Numbered from the stretch's first letter, positions 42,801 to 53,599 are shown. The stretch: DNA of 64,000 bases from JAPPFW01 sp965200835 (GCA_965200835.1 OZ241390.1:1674001-1738000), one strand, 5' to 3'. A program made the numbers and translations. Notes: a model not told the origin generated them from the letters alone.

Positions 42801-43765
42801 GATGCGTAGACCCCTTCGGTAATCGTGGCAGGATCGGGCCACTCGCTGCTCTCCGCGTGCCGGACCGCCTCGTCCACTTCTTGGCGGCACTCGGCTGCTA
42901 TCCGATCCAGGTAGTCACGATCTACCAACTGCTCCTCCAGCAGGGTGTCCTCGAAGCGCATGAGCGGATCGCGCGCCTGCCAGGCAGCCAGCAGTGCAGG
43001 AGGAACGTAGTCGGCTCCGTCGTGGATGGCGTGACCCAGCATCCTCATAGTCTTGGCTTCGATCAGGGTGGGGCCACCACCCTCCCGCGCCCGCCGGGCG
43101 GCTCTACTGACTGCCTGGTAGACGGTCTCCACATCGTTGCCGTCGACGATCTTGGTGGCTACTCCGTGGGCGGTTCCCCGATCGGCGATGTTCTCGATAG
43201 CCATCTGCTGGTAGAGAGGGGTCGAGTAGGCGTACTGGTTGTTCTCGACCACCACTATGAAAGGAGCATTCCGGACCGCCGCCAGGTTGAGGGTCTCGTG
43301 GAACACACCCGTGCATGAGGAGCCGTCGCCGACGAAGGTCAGCGCCACCCGGGGTTCGTCCCGGTAGGTGAACGACAGGGCCGCCCCGAGGGCAACCGGC
43401 ATGGATTGGGGGAGGTGGCTGATGAAGCCGATCAGGTTCAGGTCCAGGTCGCCGCAGCCGTGCAGGTTGGCGTCACGCCCTCCGGTGACGCCCGTCGCCC
43501 GGCCGAGCTGGTTGGCCATGATGCGACTGGGCGTCATGCCCCGGACCAGGTAACACCCCAGGTCACGATGCAAGGGCGCCGCCACATCCTCCGGCCGGAG
43601 AGCCGCGCCCGCCCCCACGCTGATGGCCTCGTGGCCCCGCTGGTTGAAGGTCGCTCCCAAGCCCCGCCCCTGTTTCCAGAGGGTCACCAGCTGGTCGTCC
43701 ATCGTTCTGGTGAGGCGCATCCAGCGATGCAGCTCGAGGCGCAGATCCTCCGAGAGGGCGGTCAT
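42797..43765 (-). CDS. 2-oxoacid dehydrogenase E1 component, alpha subunit
   Basis: 322 residues. Thiamine diphosphate motif 'FVGDGSSCTGVFHETLNLAA' ending in 'VENNQYAYSTP', substrate region 'HRDLGCYLVRGM' and 'DANLHGCGDLDLNLIGFISH', and 'EAKTMRMLGHAIHDGADYVP'. The His pair 'GHAIHDGADY' is typical of acetoin/branched-chain E1 alpha. It is cotranscribed with E1 beta; its ATG is four bases beyond the PlsB-like stop. Confidence 0.88.
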   Translation of the reverse strand: MTALSEDLRLELHRWMRLTRTMDDQLVTLWKQGRGLGATFNQRGHEAISVGAGAALRPEDVAAPLHRDLGCYLVRGMTPSRIMANQLGRATGVTGGRDANLHGCGDLDLNLIGFISHLPQSMPVALGAALSFTYRDEPRVALTFVGDGSSCTGVFHETLNLAAVRNAPFIVVVENNQYAYSTPLYQQMAIENIADRGTAHGVATKIVDGNDVETVYQAVSRAARRAREGGGPTLIEAKTMRMLGHAIHDGADYVPPALLAAWQARDPLMRFEDTLLEEQLVDRDYLDRIAAECRQEVDEAVRHAESSEWPDPATITEGVYAS

Positions 43766-43769
43766 GAGC

Positions 43770-45587
43770 TCATTCTATTGGGGGTGCCGTCGAATCGAGA
43801 GTGTCGGTCAACTCCAGGAGCACTTGCAGCTCGAAGGCAAAGGCAATCCGATCTCTCGATAGGTGCTCGCTGCCGGGCTTCAGTAAACCTCGGCGGCCAG
43901 CTACCCGCAATGCGTTGGAGAATAGGCTCCGGGAGACAGACTCGGCGGAGATGCTATGGGGGGAGATGGACTGGGCGCCTCGTTCCAGGCAGTTCCTCAC
44001 GAACGCGCCCCGGTTCCACCGCTGCTCCTCCGGAAGGTCGGCCAATCCTGCAGCCACCACCAGATAAGCCCCCAGGAACGACCGGAGCGCCCACGGGGCC
44101 CGATGGGGTCGGAGCTTTTGCAACACCTCCGAACCGTGCCCGGTGGAGAGCAGATTCTTCCAGTCGGGTTCTCGGTGGTCCATCTCCGTGGAAATCTCCT
44201 CGAGGAAGGTGTCGCGATCTGGGAAGAAGAACTCGCCTCCCAGCAGATCACGGATACTTACCGCCTGTTCCTGGAAGTCACGAAGAGAATCTTCCCCGGG
44301 TGGGAACCGGGATATGGCAGCGGCCAGGGCCAGCTCCGCAATGGCCTGGCTGAGGAAGAAGTGGACGATGGTGTTGCGGTAGTAGGCACCGGCTAGGCGC
44401 TGACCCGATTCCATGCGGTAGTGAGGCTCTGCCAACCCGGTTTCCGTTACTGCTAGATCGAGTTCCACCAGCTCCTGTAGGACATCCTCTAGACCCTCCC
44501 CGTGGCTCAGCCGGGCTAGTGATCGGGTGGAGGGGAGGCTCCGGGATTGGACGTGATCGGCCAGATCGGCCACCGTCGCCCTGAGTGTGCTGAGAGGGGT
44601 TGTTCCCTCCCGCTCGGACAGCAGCGCCACCGCGGCCAGCGAGGCGGGAGTCACCGGGGTGATCCGGTTGATGCGCCGGCAGAGGGAGATGGCCAGCCGC
44701 TGGAGGTCCTGCCGCCGGTCCATATCGGTAAGGTCCAAGTCGATGGCGGAACGCATCGAGAGAGGCTCTCCGAAGCGGATGTGAATGTCGCCGTAGCGCT
44801 TCTTCAGGGCACTGACACTTTTCACCAGCCATCCCAGGGTCTCCTTCTCCTTGGTAACGCCCCGCTGCTCGTCCGCAAACAGGCTCACTTCGAGCACATG
44901 GTCGTAGTTGATCGAAGTGGGTATCAGGTATAGGTCATCCCTCCTTCCGGCGGCCAGGGCATCAGCCGCGTATCCCAGCAGCCCGTAGCGGGGCGAGCGG
45001 ATCTTGCCAGTCCGGCTGCGACCCCCCTCGATGTACCACTCGAGGGGACGGCGTTGCTCGACGAGCTGGGCGAGATAGGTCTGAAGGGCGAGCTTGTAGA
45101 TGGGATTGTTGGTGAAGCTCCGTCTGATGAAGAAGACCCCGGCATGGCGGGAAAGGGTTCCGATGGGGAAGAAGTTCATGTTGATGCCACCGGCTGTGAA
45201 GTTGGGACCCAGGCCGTTCTGCCACATCAGGTAGTGCATCACCGGACGATCCAGGTTCGATCGATGACAGGGCAGGAACACTATGGGGTGGCGAGCGTTC
45301 AGCCGGGCGAGCGCGGCGAGTTCCTGTCGGTAATAGTGGACTCTCCCGTAGGCGCGCCGGTAGAGAAGCCAGCCCAGCTTGGCCGCCAGCGCCACCCAAG
45401 GGCGCGATGGGCGGGTAGCGATCTCCCTGAGATAGCGCTCGGCGGCGCGGCAAGCTTCCTCGACCGGCTGACCCTGTTTCTCGGCCAACCGAGCGAGCTT
45501 GCCCTGGAATTGTGGGTCGGCGAGTATCGTCTCCGGGATGTGACCGGCCTTCGCTGACCGGTTCCGCTTTGGCCGTTTGATTCGCAA
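43770..45587 (-). CDS. Glycerol-3-phosphate 1-O-acyltransferase, PlsB-like
   Basis: About 605 residues. The acyltransferase blocks are clear: 'FLPCHRSNLDRPVMHYLMW' (HX4D), 'GVFFIRRSFTNNP', 'LEWYIEGGRSRTGKIRSP', 'YLIPTSINYDHVLE'. The C-terminal ~250 residues match the PlsB tail. It acylates glycerol-3-phosphate at the membrane in phospholipid synthesis. It is shorter at the N-terminus than the ~800-residue PlsB of E. coli or mycobacteria, because upstream sequence belongs to the divergent dtd gene. The start is uncertain: TTG 45587 ('LRIKRPKRNR') is my choice; no good ATG exists. Confidence 0.82.
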   Translation of the reverse strand: MRIKRPKRNRSAKAGHIPETILADPQFQGKLARLAEKQGQPVEEACRAAERYLREIATRPSRPWVALAAKLGWLLYRRAYGRVHYYRQELAALARLNARHPIVFLPCHRSNLDRPVMHYLMWQNGLGPNFTAGGINMNFFPIGTLSRHAGVFFIRRSFTNNPIYKLALQTYLAQLVEQRRPLEWYIEGGRSRTGKIRSPRYGLLGYAADALAAGRRDDLYLIPTSINYDHVLEVSLFADEQRGVTKEKETLGWLVKSVSALKKRYGDIHIRFGEPLSMRSAIDLDLTDMDRRQDLQRLAISLCRRINRITPVTPASLAAVALLSEREGTTPLSTLRATVADLADHVQSRSLPSTRSLARLSHGEGLEDVLQELVELDLAVTETGLAEPHYRMESGQRLAGAYYRNTIVHFFLSQAIAELALAAAISRFPPGEDSLRDFQEQAVSIRDLLGGEFFFPDRDTFLEEISTEMDHREPDWKNLLSTGHGSEVLQKLRPHRAPWALRSFLGAYLVVAAGLADLPEEQRWNRGAFVRNCLERGAQSISPHSISAESVSRSLFSNALRVAGRRGLLKPGSEHLSRDRIAFAFELQVLLELTDTLDSTAPPIE

Positions 45588-45654
45588 TCCTAAAGTTGGC
45601 TCCGGGACGATTCTAAAGAGCTCGATGGCCCGGCAAGGGAGTGGGAGGTGATCG

Positions 45655-46110
45655 ATGCGGGTGCTGATCCAGAGGGTGGACCATGCTTCTGTGTCGGTCG
45701 ACGGCGAGGTAGTCGGGAGGATTGGTAAGGGCATGCTGGCCCTGGTGGGGGTGGGTCGGGGTGATACCCGTGCTGATGTCCATGCCCTGGCTGCCAAGCT
45801 GGTGGGCCTGCGGATCTTTCCCGACCAGTCGGGTCGGTCCAACCTTTCGCTACTGGACGTGGGCGGAGCGATGCTGGTGGTCAGCCAGTTCACCCTGTTT
45901 GCGGAGGTTCGGCGGGGTCGGCGGCCCGGCTTCACCGGAGCGGCCCCTCCCGAGGTGGCTGCTCCCCTGGTCGAGGAGTTCGTCCGCTCAGTGGCGGCCC
46001 ACGGTGTGGAGGTGGCCACCGGCCGGTTCGGGGCGATGATGCAGGTGGATCTGTCCAACCAGGGCCCGTTCACTCTTATGGTGGAGACTGCCGGCGGCCG
46101 GATCGTCTGA
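45655..46110 (+). CDS. dtd: D-aminoacyl-tRNA deacylase
   Basis: 151 residues, the standard DTD length. It starts 'MRVLIQRVDHASVSVDGEVV', has the catalytic 'LVVSQFTLFAEVRRGRRPGF' and the chirality-selecting 'LSNQGPFTLMVET' Gly-cis-Pro motif. It hydrolyses D-amino acids mischarged on tRNA. ATG preceded by GGGAGGTG. Divergent from the PlsB-like gene. Confidence 0.93.
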   Translation: MRVLIQRVDHASVSVDGEVVGRIGKGMLALVGVGRGDTRADVHALAAKLVGLRIFPDQSGRSNLSLLDVGGAMLVVSQFTLFAEVRRGRRPGFTGAAPPEVAAPLVEEFVRSVAAHGVEVATGRFGAMMQVDLSNQGPFTLMVETAGGRIV

Positions 46111-46136
46111 CCACCTCCTGACTGGGTATGGTATAA

Positions 46137-46424
46137 TGCGGTTATGGACGTGCTACCCAAGCTCTCCCGCCTCAGAACGGAATCGCTGTAGCCGGTTTTA
46201 TCCTGGGAATCGTGTCGATCGTATTCTTTTGGATGATAGGTTTCCAGCTATTGTTCGCTGTTCCTGGTCTTGTCTTGTCGATTGTGGGTCTTAAGCGCTC
46301 TAGAGCCCGAGAAGGCAGGCATCGCGGCTTGGCCATCGCTGGTATTTGGCTTAGTAGCATATCTATAGTTGTCATGAGTTTATTTTCTCTGCTAATTCTC
46401 GGTTATAGTACCAGTGTAAGTTAG
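46137..46424 (+). pseudogene. DUF4190-like small membrane protein, degraded copy 1
   Basis: The open frame starts right after TAA (46134-46136) and reads 'LPPQNGIAVAGFILGIVSIV', then a second helix and 'VGLKRSRAREGRHRGLAIAG', the DUF4190 layout of two membrane helices separated by a basic turn. There is no in-frame ATG; GTG at 46212 would start inside helix 1, so the N-terminus is lost or shifted. A TATGGTATAATG promoter-like element lies immediately upstream (46127-46138). Function of the family is unknown. Confidence 0.5.
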
Positions 46425-46615
46425 AAGTATGATCGCAGCTTCTCTACCTACCTGAGGACAGCACACCCGGGAAAGGATGGTCCTCCCACCAGCAAACCAA
46501 TAGTGTCTGACTACCAGCCCGGGCCTGCTCAAAGGCTTCCGGCGGGTGTATGGTACAATGTATCTATCGTCATTGTCTGCCAAACTTGTCCCACGGACGA
46601 ACGTTATGATCGTGA

Positions 46616-46774
46616 CCATACTTTGTTCTAGGCATCGTGTCCGTTGTGCTCTTTGGATTGGGCTTCCTGCTAGTGTCTACCGCTCCCATTCTTGCCTTCT
46701 CGACTGTGGCCCTTAAGTCCTGTAGAACCCGAGAAACCAGGCATCATGGCCTGGCTATTGCTGGTATAGCTTAA
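46616..46774 (+). pseudogene. DUF4190-like small membrane protein, degraded copy 2
   Basis: Reads 'FVLGIVSVVLFGLGFLLVST' then 'VALKSCRTRETRHHGLAIAG' and stops at TAA, against 'FILGIVSIVFFWMIGFQLLF' and 'VGLKRSRAREGRHRGLAIAG' in copy 1. It has no start codon, its second helix is cut, and a TATGGTACAATG element lies upstream (about 46553-46564), as in copy 1. A tandem duplicate in a more advanced state of decay. Confidence 0.5.
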
Positions 46775-46942
46775 CGCTGTACCTGTGGTGATGTGTAGGT
46801 TATTATTGCTGGGAGTCCATCTCTCAACCGTTGGTGTTGGGTCAATACTCTAGGGCTGGTCCGGCTTCCTATTAGAAGACTGTATCAGGATCTAATACAA
46901 GATATTCAGATCCTCAATTCTTCTGTTCTTTAGGGCAACTGG

Positions 46943-49900
46943 TCATGTTAGTATTGTCCATAAGCTACACCACGAACATGGGGTTCGTCGGTGAAGCAGC
47001 AACCGTAACTCCGTCAGCTCATCATAGTCCCATCCCATAGCTCTTGACACTGCTCGGTCCCACAGCTGCCGGACTTCGCACTCGCCATCCCGGTATTGTG
47101 GAACGAGCGTGTCACGGGTTTTATGCCAGCAGTCAGCAAGCACGGAGCGAATCTCCGAATTGCGGATGTCAGGTATCGGTAAGGCGTTGATGACAGCAAC
47201 TTCATACGAGGGAAACGCGAGCTTCCTGCCCGGGTTGCGCATGAGGAGCAAGCGGCCAATTGTCGAGTTGATGAACACTGCTAAGGCTTTGGCTTGCAGA
47301 CGTGTGAGTCCTGTGATGGGCGACCACCCGTTGCCCACGTACAGGTCGTCCGATGCCATCGCTGTGAGCCGGCCCGTGCCGGTGTCCTGCCCTGCTGTAA
47401 CGAGCAGGTAGCCAGCCTTCTCGAGAACACGAGGCGGCTGACCTCCGGGGGGGGGGGTAGCTGGACGCCTGTAAGAGTTCGGGGTGCTCGTTATGGTCAG
47501 GTGTGCTTCCGCACCTTTCCCTTCGACCAGACAACACGCGCCCGCCTCGCCGACAGTTGCCGCGGGTTAGGCACCCCCGCGCAACTGTTGGCCTGTCGAA
47601 TGGCTAGACAGGTCAATCTCCTTGAGCGGTTGCAGTTGTGGGTCTGTTGTGTAACGGGCCGCCGCGTCCGCCAACACTGGCGATCGCCACACGGCAGCCG
47701 TCCAGTCACCCTCCACTATCCGATCGCGTGCCCAAAGTGAAACTTCGCCCCAGCTGTCTCCGAGGGTACCGAAACGTGTCTGTGCTAACTCTTCGAATAG
47801 TTGTCCGACCTCTTCGTTGTCGTGTGGAAACCGGTCTAGGCTGATGACTCGCGTCGGTGCAGGCCCACAGCGGCGTTTGAACACGAGAAGGCTCTCGTTG
47901 ATAGAGGTGTGTTGGCTCAGGTTGATGTCACCTGGGCTATGACAAGTCAAGATCGTGTCAACGTGGAAGCGTTCTGCCAGTACCTTACGTTGTATTGCGC
48001 TTGAGTGGCTTGAGGTTACGATAGTAGGGCGGATCAGCGTCATAATCCCATCGACCCGGTCAACAATGTGGTCCGCTAATGCTACGAACAGCGGCCCGAT
48101 AGTGTTGGCGTTGACGAAATCTTCAAGGTCTGGGTCGGTGCTGGTCAGCAGACCCTGAAGGCTATCGACACGTTTACGTAGCTGCTCTTGCGTATCCTTG
48201 CCGAACTTCTGGGCCATGTATCTCCGGTTGGTGAACGGCGGGTTCATGATGACGATGCGGGCCGCTTTGATGTCCTCGGCAGCGTCGTCCATCTCGGGCC
48301 CCTCCAGCGTCCGGCAATCTTGACTTTCGGCACCTATCACAACGCGAACGGCGGCCGCGCTGTCGTCGAACAGCCGGCCAGCGTTGATGATGTCCTGCCG
48401 TCCGAGCAGCTCGAGTGACCCTGCCGCCATGGACACGCTGGTTGCCTGATCGGTCGGGCCGTACTCCATCTGATGAAGTCCCATTCGCCGATACTTGACC
48501 TCGATGTTGCCTGCCATCAGTTGACTCGCGGCGAGCTGGAGGGACACCGGGTTTATGTCAAGACCCTTGATGGTTTCTTCAACGGCTATCTTCTGCAGTC
48601 TTCCGAGGTGTGTATTGTCAGCTCCATGGAACGCAGCGCGACGTTTCATCTCGGCCATCACCGCGGCGAGAAGCGTGCCGGATCCACACGCCGGGTCGAC
48701 GGTCTTGTGGTTCCGCCACACACCCGGGTCCGACCAATCCAGCCGGTCGTGTGGGTCAAGGGCACTTAGGGTGAGCCGGGCGGCGAGATCTGCTGCAGTC
48801 GGTCTGGTGAAGAAGGCACCATCGGACGCCTGGTCGCCCATGACATTGTTGAATAGCTCACCGGCGTGATCGGTGCCCATGTCGGCATAAGTCTCGGCGA
48901 TCCGCTCAGCCTCCCCAGCAAGATGACGAAGCGCCCGATGTAGCCCACCTAGAAGTCTGGTCGCTTCGGCAGCTTCGAGAGCTTCTATGGCTGGATCGAT
49001 TACCGGACGGAAGTCTTGTCGGGCGATCGCGTTCCAGGATTGCTGGAATAGTCTTACCGGTTCGGTTGATGACTTGATGTCGTTCAACGAGTGAAGCTTC
49101 GCACGGCTTAACCATCGACCACTGTGGACACGCTGGTGAAGCATCGCTGCATTCATCCACAGCAAAGAAGCGATCGTCGATCCGTCAGCGCGTACCTTGC
49201 CCTTTTTGGATAGCGCGATGCGGTCCAGACCAAAGTGAGTATCCAAGGCGTCGGCAAGGCCTGACTCTGCGCGTAGGCAGTAGGCTGCTTCTCCCACAGC
49301 GCTCTCTAGAAGGTTCAGATCCCGCTTGATCATGTTGCCCGTCAAGCCCGACTTTTCCAACAGATTCATACGGATGTCTTCACCGAGCCGGTCTGATAGG
49401 CCTATGAGCCGTTCTTGAATGTATTGATCTTCCCGTCGCTCGCGTTCTCGCCGCCGCCGCTCGCGGTCCCTGTCGGACAGTCGCCGTCCCCGGAGCCCGT
49501 TTGCCATTTCACGGGCGCGTTTCTGGGTCTTCTCAGCGTTGACGCGTCCTAACGTTTCGTGTGCCTTCGGCTTGTACCGGACAACTGTGTCCTCACGGGT
49601 CTCGGTGCTGCCATCCTCCCGCCGGACGTGAGTGATAACGGCGGTGGGTTCGTCTGCCCGTGTCTCCCACAAGTCTTCGTTGTATCGTTCTGTGTTGTCG
49701 AAGTTGAGCAGCTGACGATTTTAACTGACAGCTGAGCGACGCCACATCCTCCGCGTCGTCTCTGCTGCCCGTGACGACGGCGTAACGTAACCTGTTTGTT
49801 TCCGGCACACCTATAGCTACAGCTGTTTTCAAGGGTTCATTGATCTGGGACTGGGCTGGAATGTGTATCTTGAGGAACTTAGACAGTTCTTCTTCGATGC

Positions 49901-51985
49901 GACTGTCATGTGCACGCAGAGCTTGCAAGATGTCTCCGAGTTCCTGCCAGCCCTCGTGGCGGTCGCTTATCGCGAGATGGCGCTCGGCGTCCACCCCGAT
50001 CGGAATCAGGACCGGGACGATGATGTAGCCTACTTCCTTGCCGGGTGAGCGCCGCATCACTCGGCCGACAGCTTGTATCACATCTATCGGGGACTTCCTT
50101 GGCTCTAGGAAAGCTACCGCCGATGGAGAGGGCAAGTCGGTACCTTCACCGAATATGCCTACGTTCAGGATGCCGTGCGGCTCCGTGATGGCCGCTGCGG
50201 CTAGACGATCCATTGCTTGTTTCCTGGTAGTGGCAGAAGATGACGCGTCGAGATGTCGCAGCTTGTAGCTGGCTGGACCACGACGGTCAGGTATCTGCCG
50301 GGTGGCCCAGCCGCGTACGGCGTCCGCTTCCAGCACAGAAGCCATCACTTTGCTTCGCGCGATCGTGTTGAGGAAGCCGATGCAAGACTGTAGGTTCACC
50401 TTCTGGCCATCGGGGCCCAGTGCGCCTCCTGCCATGACCACAGCAAATGCCATCCCTTTCAGATAATCCCCCGTTGTAGGAAGCTTCTTCGCACCCTTGG
50501 CAGGTTTTGCATCGTCGGCTCGTGCCACTAGCCGATTGGCAATGTCGGACGCTTCCGGGTCGCTAATCGCCATTGCGATTATCCGATAATCCGACAGCCA
50601 TCCGTTCTGTACAGCGTCCATCTAGGAACGCCTGTACAACTCAACCCCGAAGACAGATTGATCATCCATCTGTCGAACTACGTACTTAGTTCGATCCAGT
50701 CGGCGTGTGGTGTGGTCGCCAAAGACCCGTGGCGTGGCAGTCTGATAGATCCGGTAGGAGGCAGGAAACGCTGTGCTGTCGTGGCAGAGCGTGAAATCTC
50801 GGATTCGTTCATCCAGTTTAGTAGTGCGTTTCTTGTGTCTGATGTTTGCCGTGCGGTGTGCTTCATCACAGATCAGCACCTGGAAAGCATCAGCTGCGTC
50901 GGCCCGATGTATACCGTCAGCTATCTTCCGTGCGGATTGGTAGGTTCCGAATATCAGACTCAGCTGACTGGCTGTTTTTTCTCCCCGACGCTCTCTTATC
51001 CAATCAGCGATGTCAGCTGGATCGGTCGTGACCGTACATCCAGTGATTTCGTCCGCTTGGCGAATCCCCGGTCGAGGGTGGGGTCGTTGATGTTGTTCGT
51101 GATTCGCTCCTCACCAAGAGTCACAGTGGGGTCGGAACAGACGGCTAGAACACGAAGGCACTGCTGGGCGTGTCGCAGAAACTCACGCCGAGTTTGAGCG
51201 ACTAGGGCAATCGATGGGCACAGCACTACTGACAACTGGCCGGAATAAGTGAGCCTCTACACGATACGGAGCTCGATTCGTGTCTAGCCTGTGCCGCAAG
51301 GCAAGATGATGCGGCCGCGGGCCTCGCCTCGTGGTATTCCGTCCTCGTCGATCTTCTGGTGTTCTCGCAGTTTCGTTACGGCATGTTCGATGGCTTCCCG
51401 CTGCATGCAGTCACGTGTCTGACGTGCATGAGGTACGTCGACACCGGCTGGCTGTTCGCAGTGGCGGCAATTCTCAGTGGCGTCCGCCGTAGCCAACACA
51501 CGTTGTTCGTCTCTCAGCACGGTACTCACATCGATGGTCTTGACCTGTAGTCCCGACATCTTGATCTTGGCTAACGCAATACGGTGCAACGGAACATCGC
51601 CGTTTGTTACGAGCCATCGTTCCGCCCAGATCTCGTCGAGAGCCGTTGCAGACAGAAACTTGTTCAGCTCGTTGGCCGTTACAGGCGTTCCTCCGCCGTA
51701 ATCGTCGATTTTGCGGGCCTTGGCCTGAATCGCTACCCACCGACCATCGCTACGCCGACGCGCGACTAGGTCGATTCCCACATCGATCGCAGGAGTACCG
51801 GCAGGCATCACCTGTTCACGGTCTGGCCAGTCGGGCCACCTCCAACACCCCGCCAGATCCCACTCTCGAACCTCGGGCGCAACCTGTTCGATCAGGTCCT
51901 CAAGCCAACGCCCGTCCGTTTTCTCAGAAGAAAGATGCTCCAGCCTTCCAAGAGCCGATTCGATGACCGATGAGGCGGGTTCCAT
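46943..51985 (-). pseudogene. Type ISP-like restriction-modification/helicase-methyltransferase gene, multiply interrupted
   Basis: Once a ~1680-codon gene. From the 5' end (51985): an Mrr-like nuclease ('DVGIDLVARRRSDGRWVAIQ' with Q-x-K following), an SF2 helicase ('ILPCGTG', 'VLICDEAHRTANIR', 'AVGRVMRRSPGKEVGYIIVP'), a coupler, a gamma-type N6-adenine methyltransferase ('VDPACGSGTLLAAVM', 'VIMNPPFTNRRYMAQ') and a C-terminal target-recognition part ('PSYEVAVINALPIPDI'). Breaks: TAG at 51284-51286, exactly at the Walker A lysine; TAG at 51257-51259; a frameshift near 51030-51060; TAG at 50622-50624; a frameshift near 49720; TAA at 47567-47569. Domain order equals Type ISP enzymes such as LlaGI. 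Function must be lost. Confidence 0.8.
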
Positions 51986-52141
51986 AGTTACTCCTTAGGT
52001 TCTCATCGGTAACGGTGCACAACCCTATATTACGGTGTGTCTACATCTCTATGCAGACAACGAACAAGCTCTAACCGGCGCGCCGCCGAGGATGTTCGCA
52101 GGATTATAAGCGGCGGAGCCATAGGAGGTCGGGGATCCGGC

Positions 52142-53599
52142 CTACACCCAGGGCGTGTTGGAGTTACGACTTCCGAAGGTTCCTCCTGTACGGTATCGGT
52201 CGAGGCTGAACGGTTTCAACGCGTCCGGCTTGTGGCCATGCACGAGCATCTGAGCGGTTAGTTTGCCCACTCCGATCAGCTTGAAGCCGTGGTTGGAATC
52301 GGCGATCACCCAGGCGTTGTCGGCTAGGTGATCCAGCACCGGCATGTTGTCGGGTGTGAAGGCTCCTATCCCGCCGTTGCGGCGCTCCTTGAAGTAGGGC
52401 CGCAGGTTCTCTAGACGCTTGAGGAGCATTCCCAGGGCTGCGCAGTAGTAGTCGGCAAACCACTCATCTGCCTGGTACAGGTCGTTCAGGTGACCATACG
52501 GCTCTACCTCTGCTCGGGGTCCGATCTTGATAGGAATGGTTCCGCCCTGGAGACCTGGCGCACCTACCCGCTCGGCCGCATACCGCGTATACATATAGAA
52601 GCGGTCGCTGATCAGGCGGCCGTCCTCCCCGTACACAGGGGTGTCCATGAGCTCTACATGCAGCACTGGGGAGTCACGGTGGTCGGCCGTCCGGAAGTCC
52701 AACCCTTCGGGCAGCACCACCTCGCCTTCCAGGAGCCGCCAATAGGTCCACATGTCCATCCCTTCCTCGACCTGACCATCGGGATAACAAACGTCGAGGT
52801 GTGATGGTCCTCCCAGCCATTGCCAGTGGATGGGCGTCCAGGCTCCGGCTCCCACCACGACCTGCTCACACGAGATCGAGCCTTGGTCCGTGTCCACCGC
52901 AGTGACCGATCCGGACTGGTCACGCTGGTAGCCGGTGACTTCGGTTCCGTAGACACGCTCCACACCCCATTGGCGGCACTTCTGGTCGAGACCCCACAGC
53001 GCCATATGGGTGCCGGCGTATCCGGAACGAGGCTCGAGGAGCACCACCTCACAGCGCTCGGTCTTGAAGTCAGGCCAGAGCTTGGTGAGGGAGGCCCGCG
53101 CATCTGAGCCGGTGTAGACGTCGGATCGGTACCCGCTGGCGGCATGCGATGCCTGGAGCTCCAGATAGTCATCCACCTGGTTGGCCGCACCGACCGAGAG
53201 ATAGCCCACCTGCTTGAAGCCGAAGTTCACCGGATCCGACTCCCACGCCTCGACACTCTCGCGCACCAGGGGATGCATGGGAGGGGTCATGTAGAAATTG
53301 CGGATACAGCCGCAGGCCAGACCGGTGGCGCCTGCGCCCGGTCCTTGCTTGTCGATCAGGACCACCTCGCTTCCCTGCCCCTTGCCCGATAGCTCCAGAT
53401 ACATAGCTAGGTGATAGGCGCTCGACAGTCCATGGATCCCGGCGCCCACCACCACGAACCGAGCACTCTGAGGAAGGGGCACCGCATCGAAGATGGGGAT
53501 CGCCGGTGGGTTGACCGGCTGGCCATCGATGCCTCCAGGCAGCGGGCGATTGGCGAAGGGATACCACTGGTTGTGCTGGGAGGGGTTCGGGATGTTCAT
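52142..53599 (-). CDS. FAD-dependent oxidoreductase, DAO family (sarcosine/dimethylglycine oxidase-like)
   Basis: 485 residues. FAD-binding 'FVVVGAGIHGLSSAYHLAMY' with an acidic strand end 'VVLIDKQGPGAGATGLACGC', the DAO middle 'VVVGAGAWTPIHWQWLGG', and the C-terminal flavin motif 'IADSNHGFKLIGVGKLTAQM'. The family oxidises secondary or tertiary amines such as sarcosine and dimethylglycine. Its neighbour is an MttB-family methyltransferase, so N-methylated glycine compounds are a reasonable guess. About 45 N-terminal residues precede the FAD motif. ATG start. Confidence 0.85.
   Translation of the reverse strand: MNIPNPSQHNQWYPFANRPLPGGIDGQPVNPPAIPIFDAVPLPQSARFVVVGAGIHGLSSAYHLAMYLELSGKGQGSEVVLIDKQGPGAGATGLACGCIRNFYMTPPMHPLVRESVEAWESDPVNFGFKQVGYLSVGAANQVDDYLELQASHAASGYRSDVYTGSDARASLTKLWPDFKTERCEVVLLEPRSGYAGTHMALWGLDQKCRQWGVERVYGTEVTGYQRDQSGSVTAVDTDQGSISCEQVVVGAGAWTPIHWQWLGGPSHLDVCYPDGQVEEGMDMWTYWRLLEGEVVLPEGLDFRTADHRDSPVLHVELMDTPVYGEDGRLISDRFYMYTRYAAERVGAPGLQGGTIPIKIGPRAEVEPYGHLNDLYQADEWFADYYCAALGMLLKRLENLRPYFKERRNGGIGAFTPDNMPVLDHLADNAWVIADSNHGFKLIGVGKLTAQMLVHGHKPDALKPFSLDRYRTGGTFGSRNSNTPWV

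Noticed and set aside
44278..45557. Long open frames antisense or out of frame to PlsB and other GC-rich genes
   Set aside because: Typical shadow frames of high-GC genes: arginine/proline-rich and without recognisable domains. The same applies to similar frames throughout the window.
47447..47457. G11 tract as an active phase-variation switch
   Set aside because: The gene carries several other stops and frameshifts, so length change could not restore function.
50622..51286. Repeated in-frame TAG codons as evidence for an amber-recoded (pyrrolysine or alternative) code
   Set aside because: The TAGs replace ordinary residues such as the Walker A lysine in a gene that also has TAA and frameshifts, and TAG appears as a normal terminator elsewhere (2606-2608).
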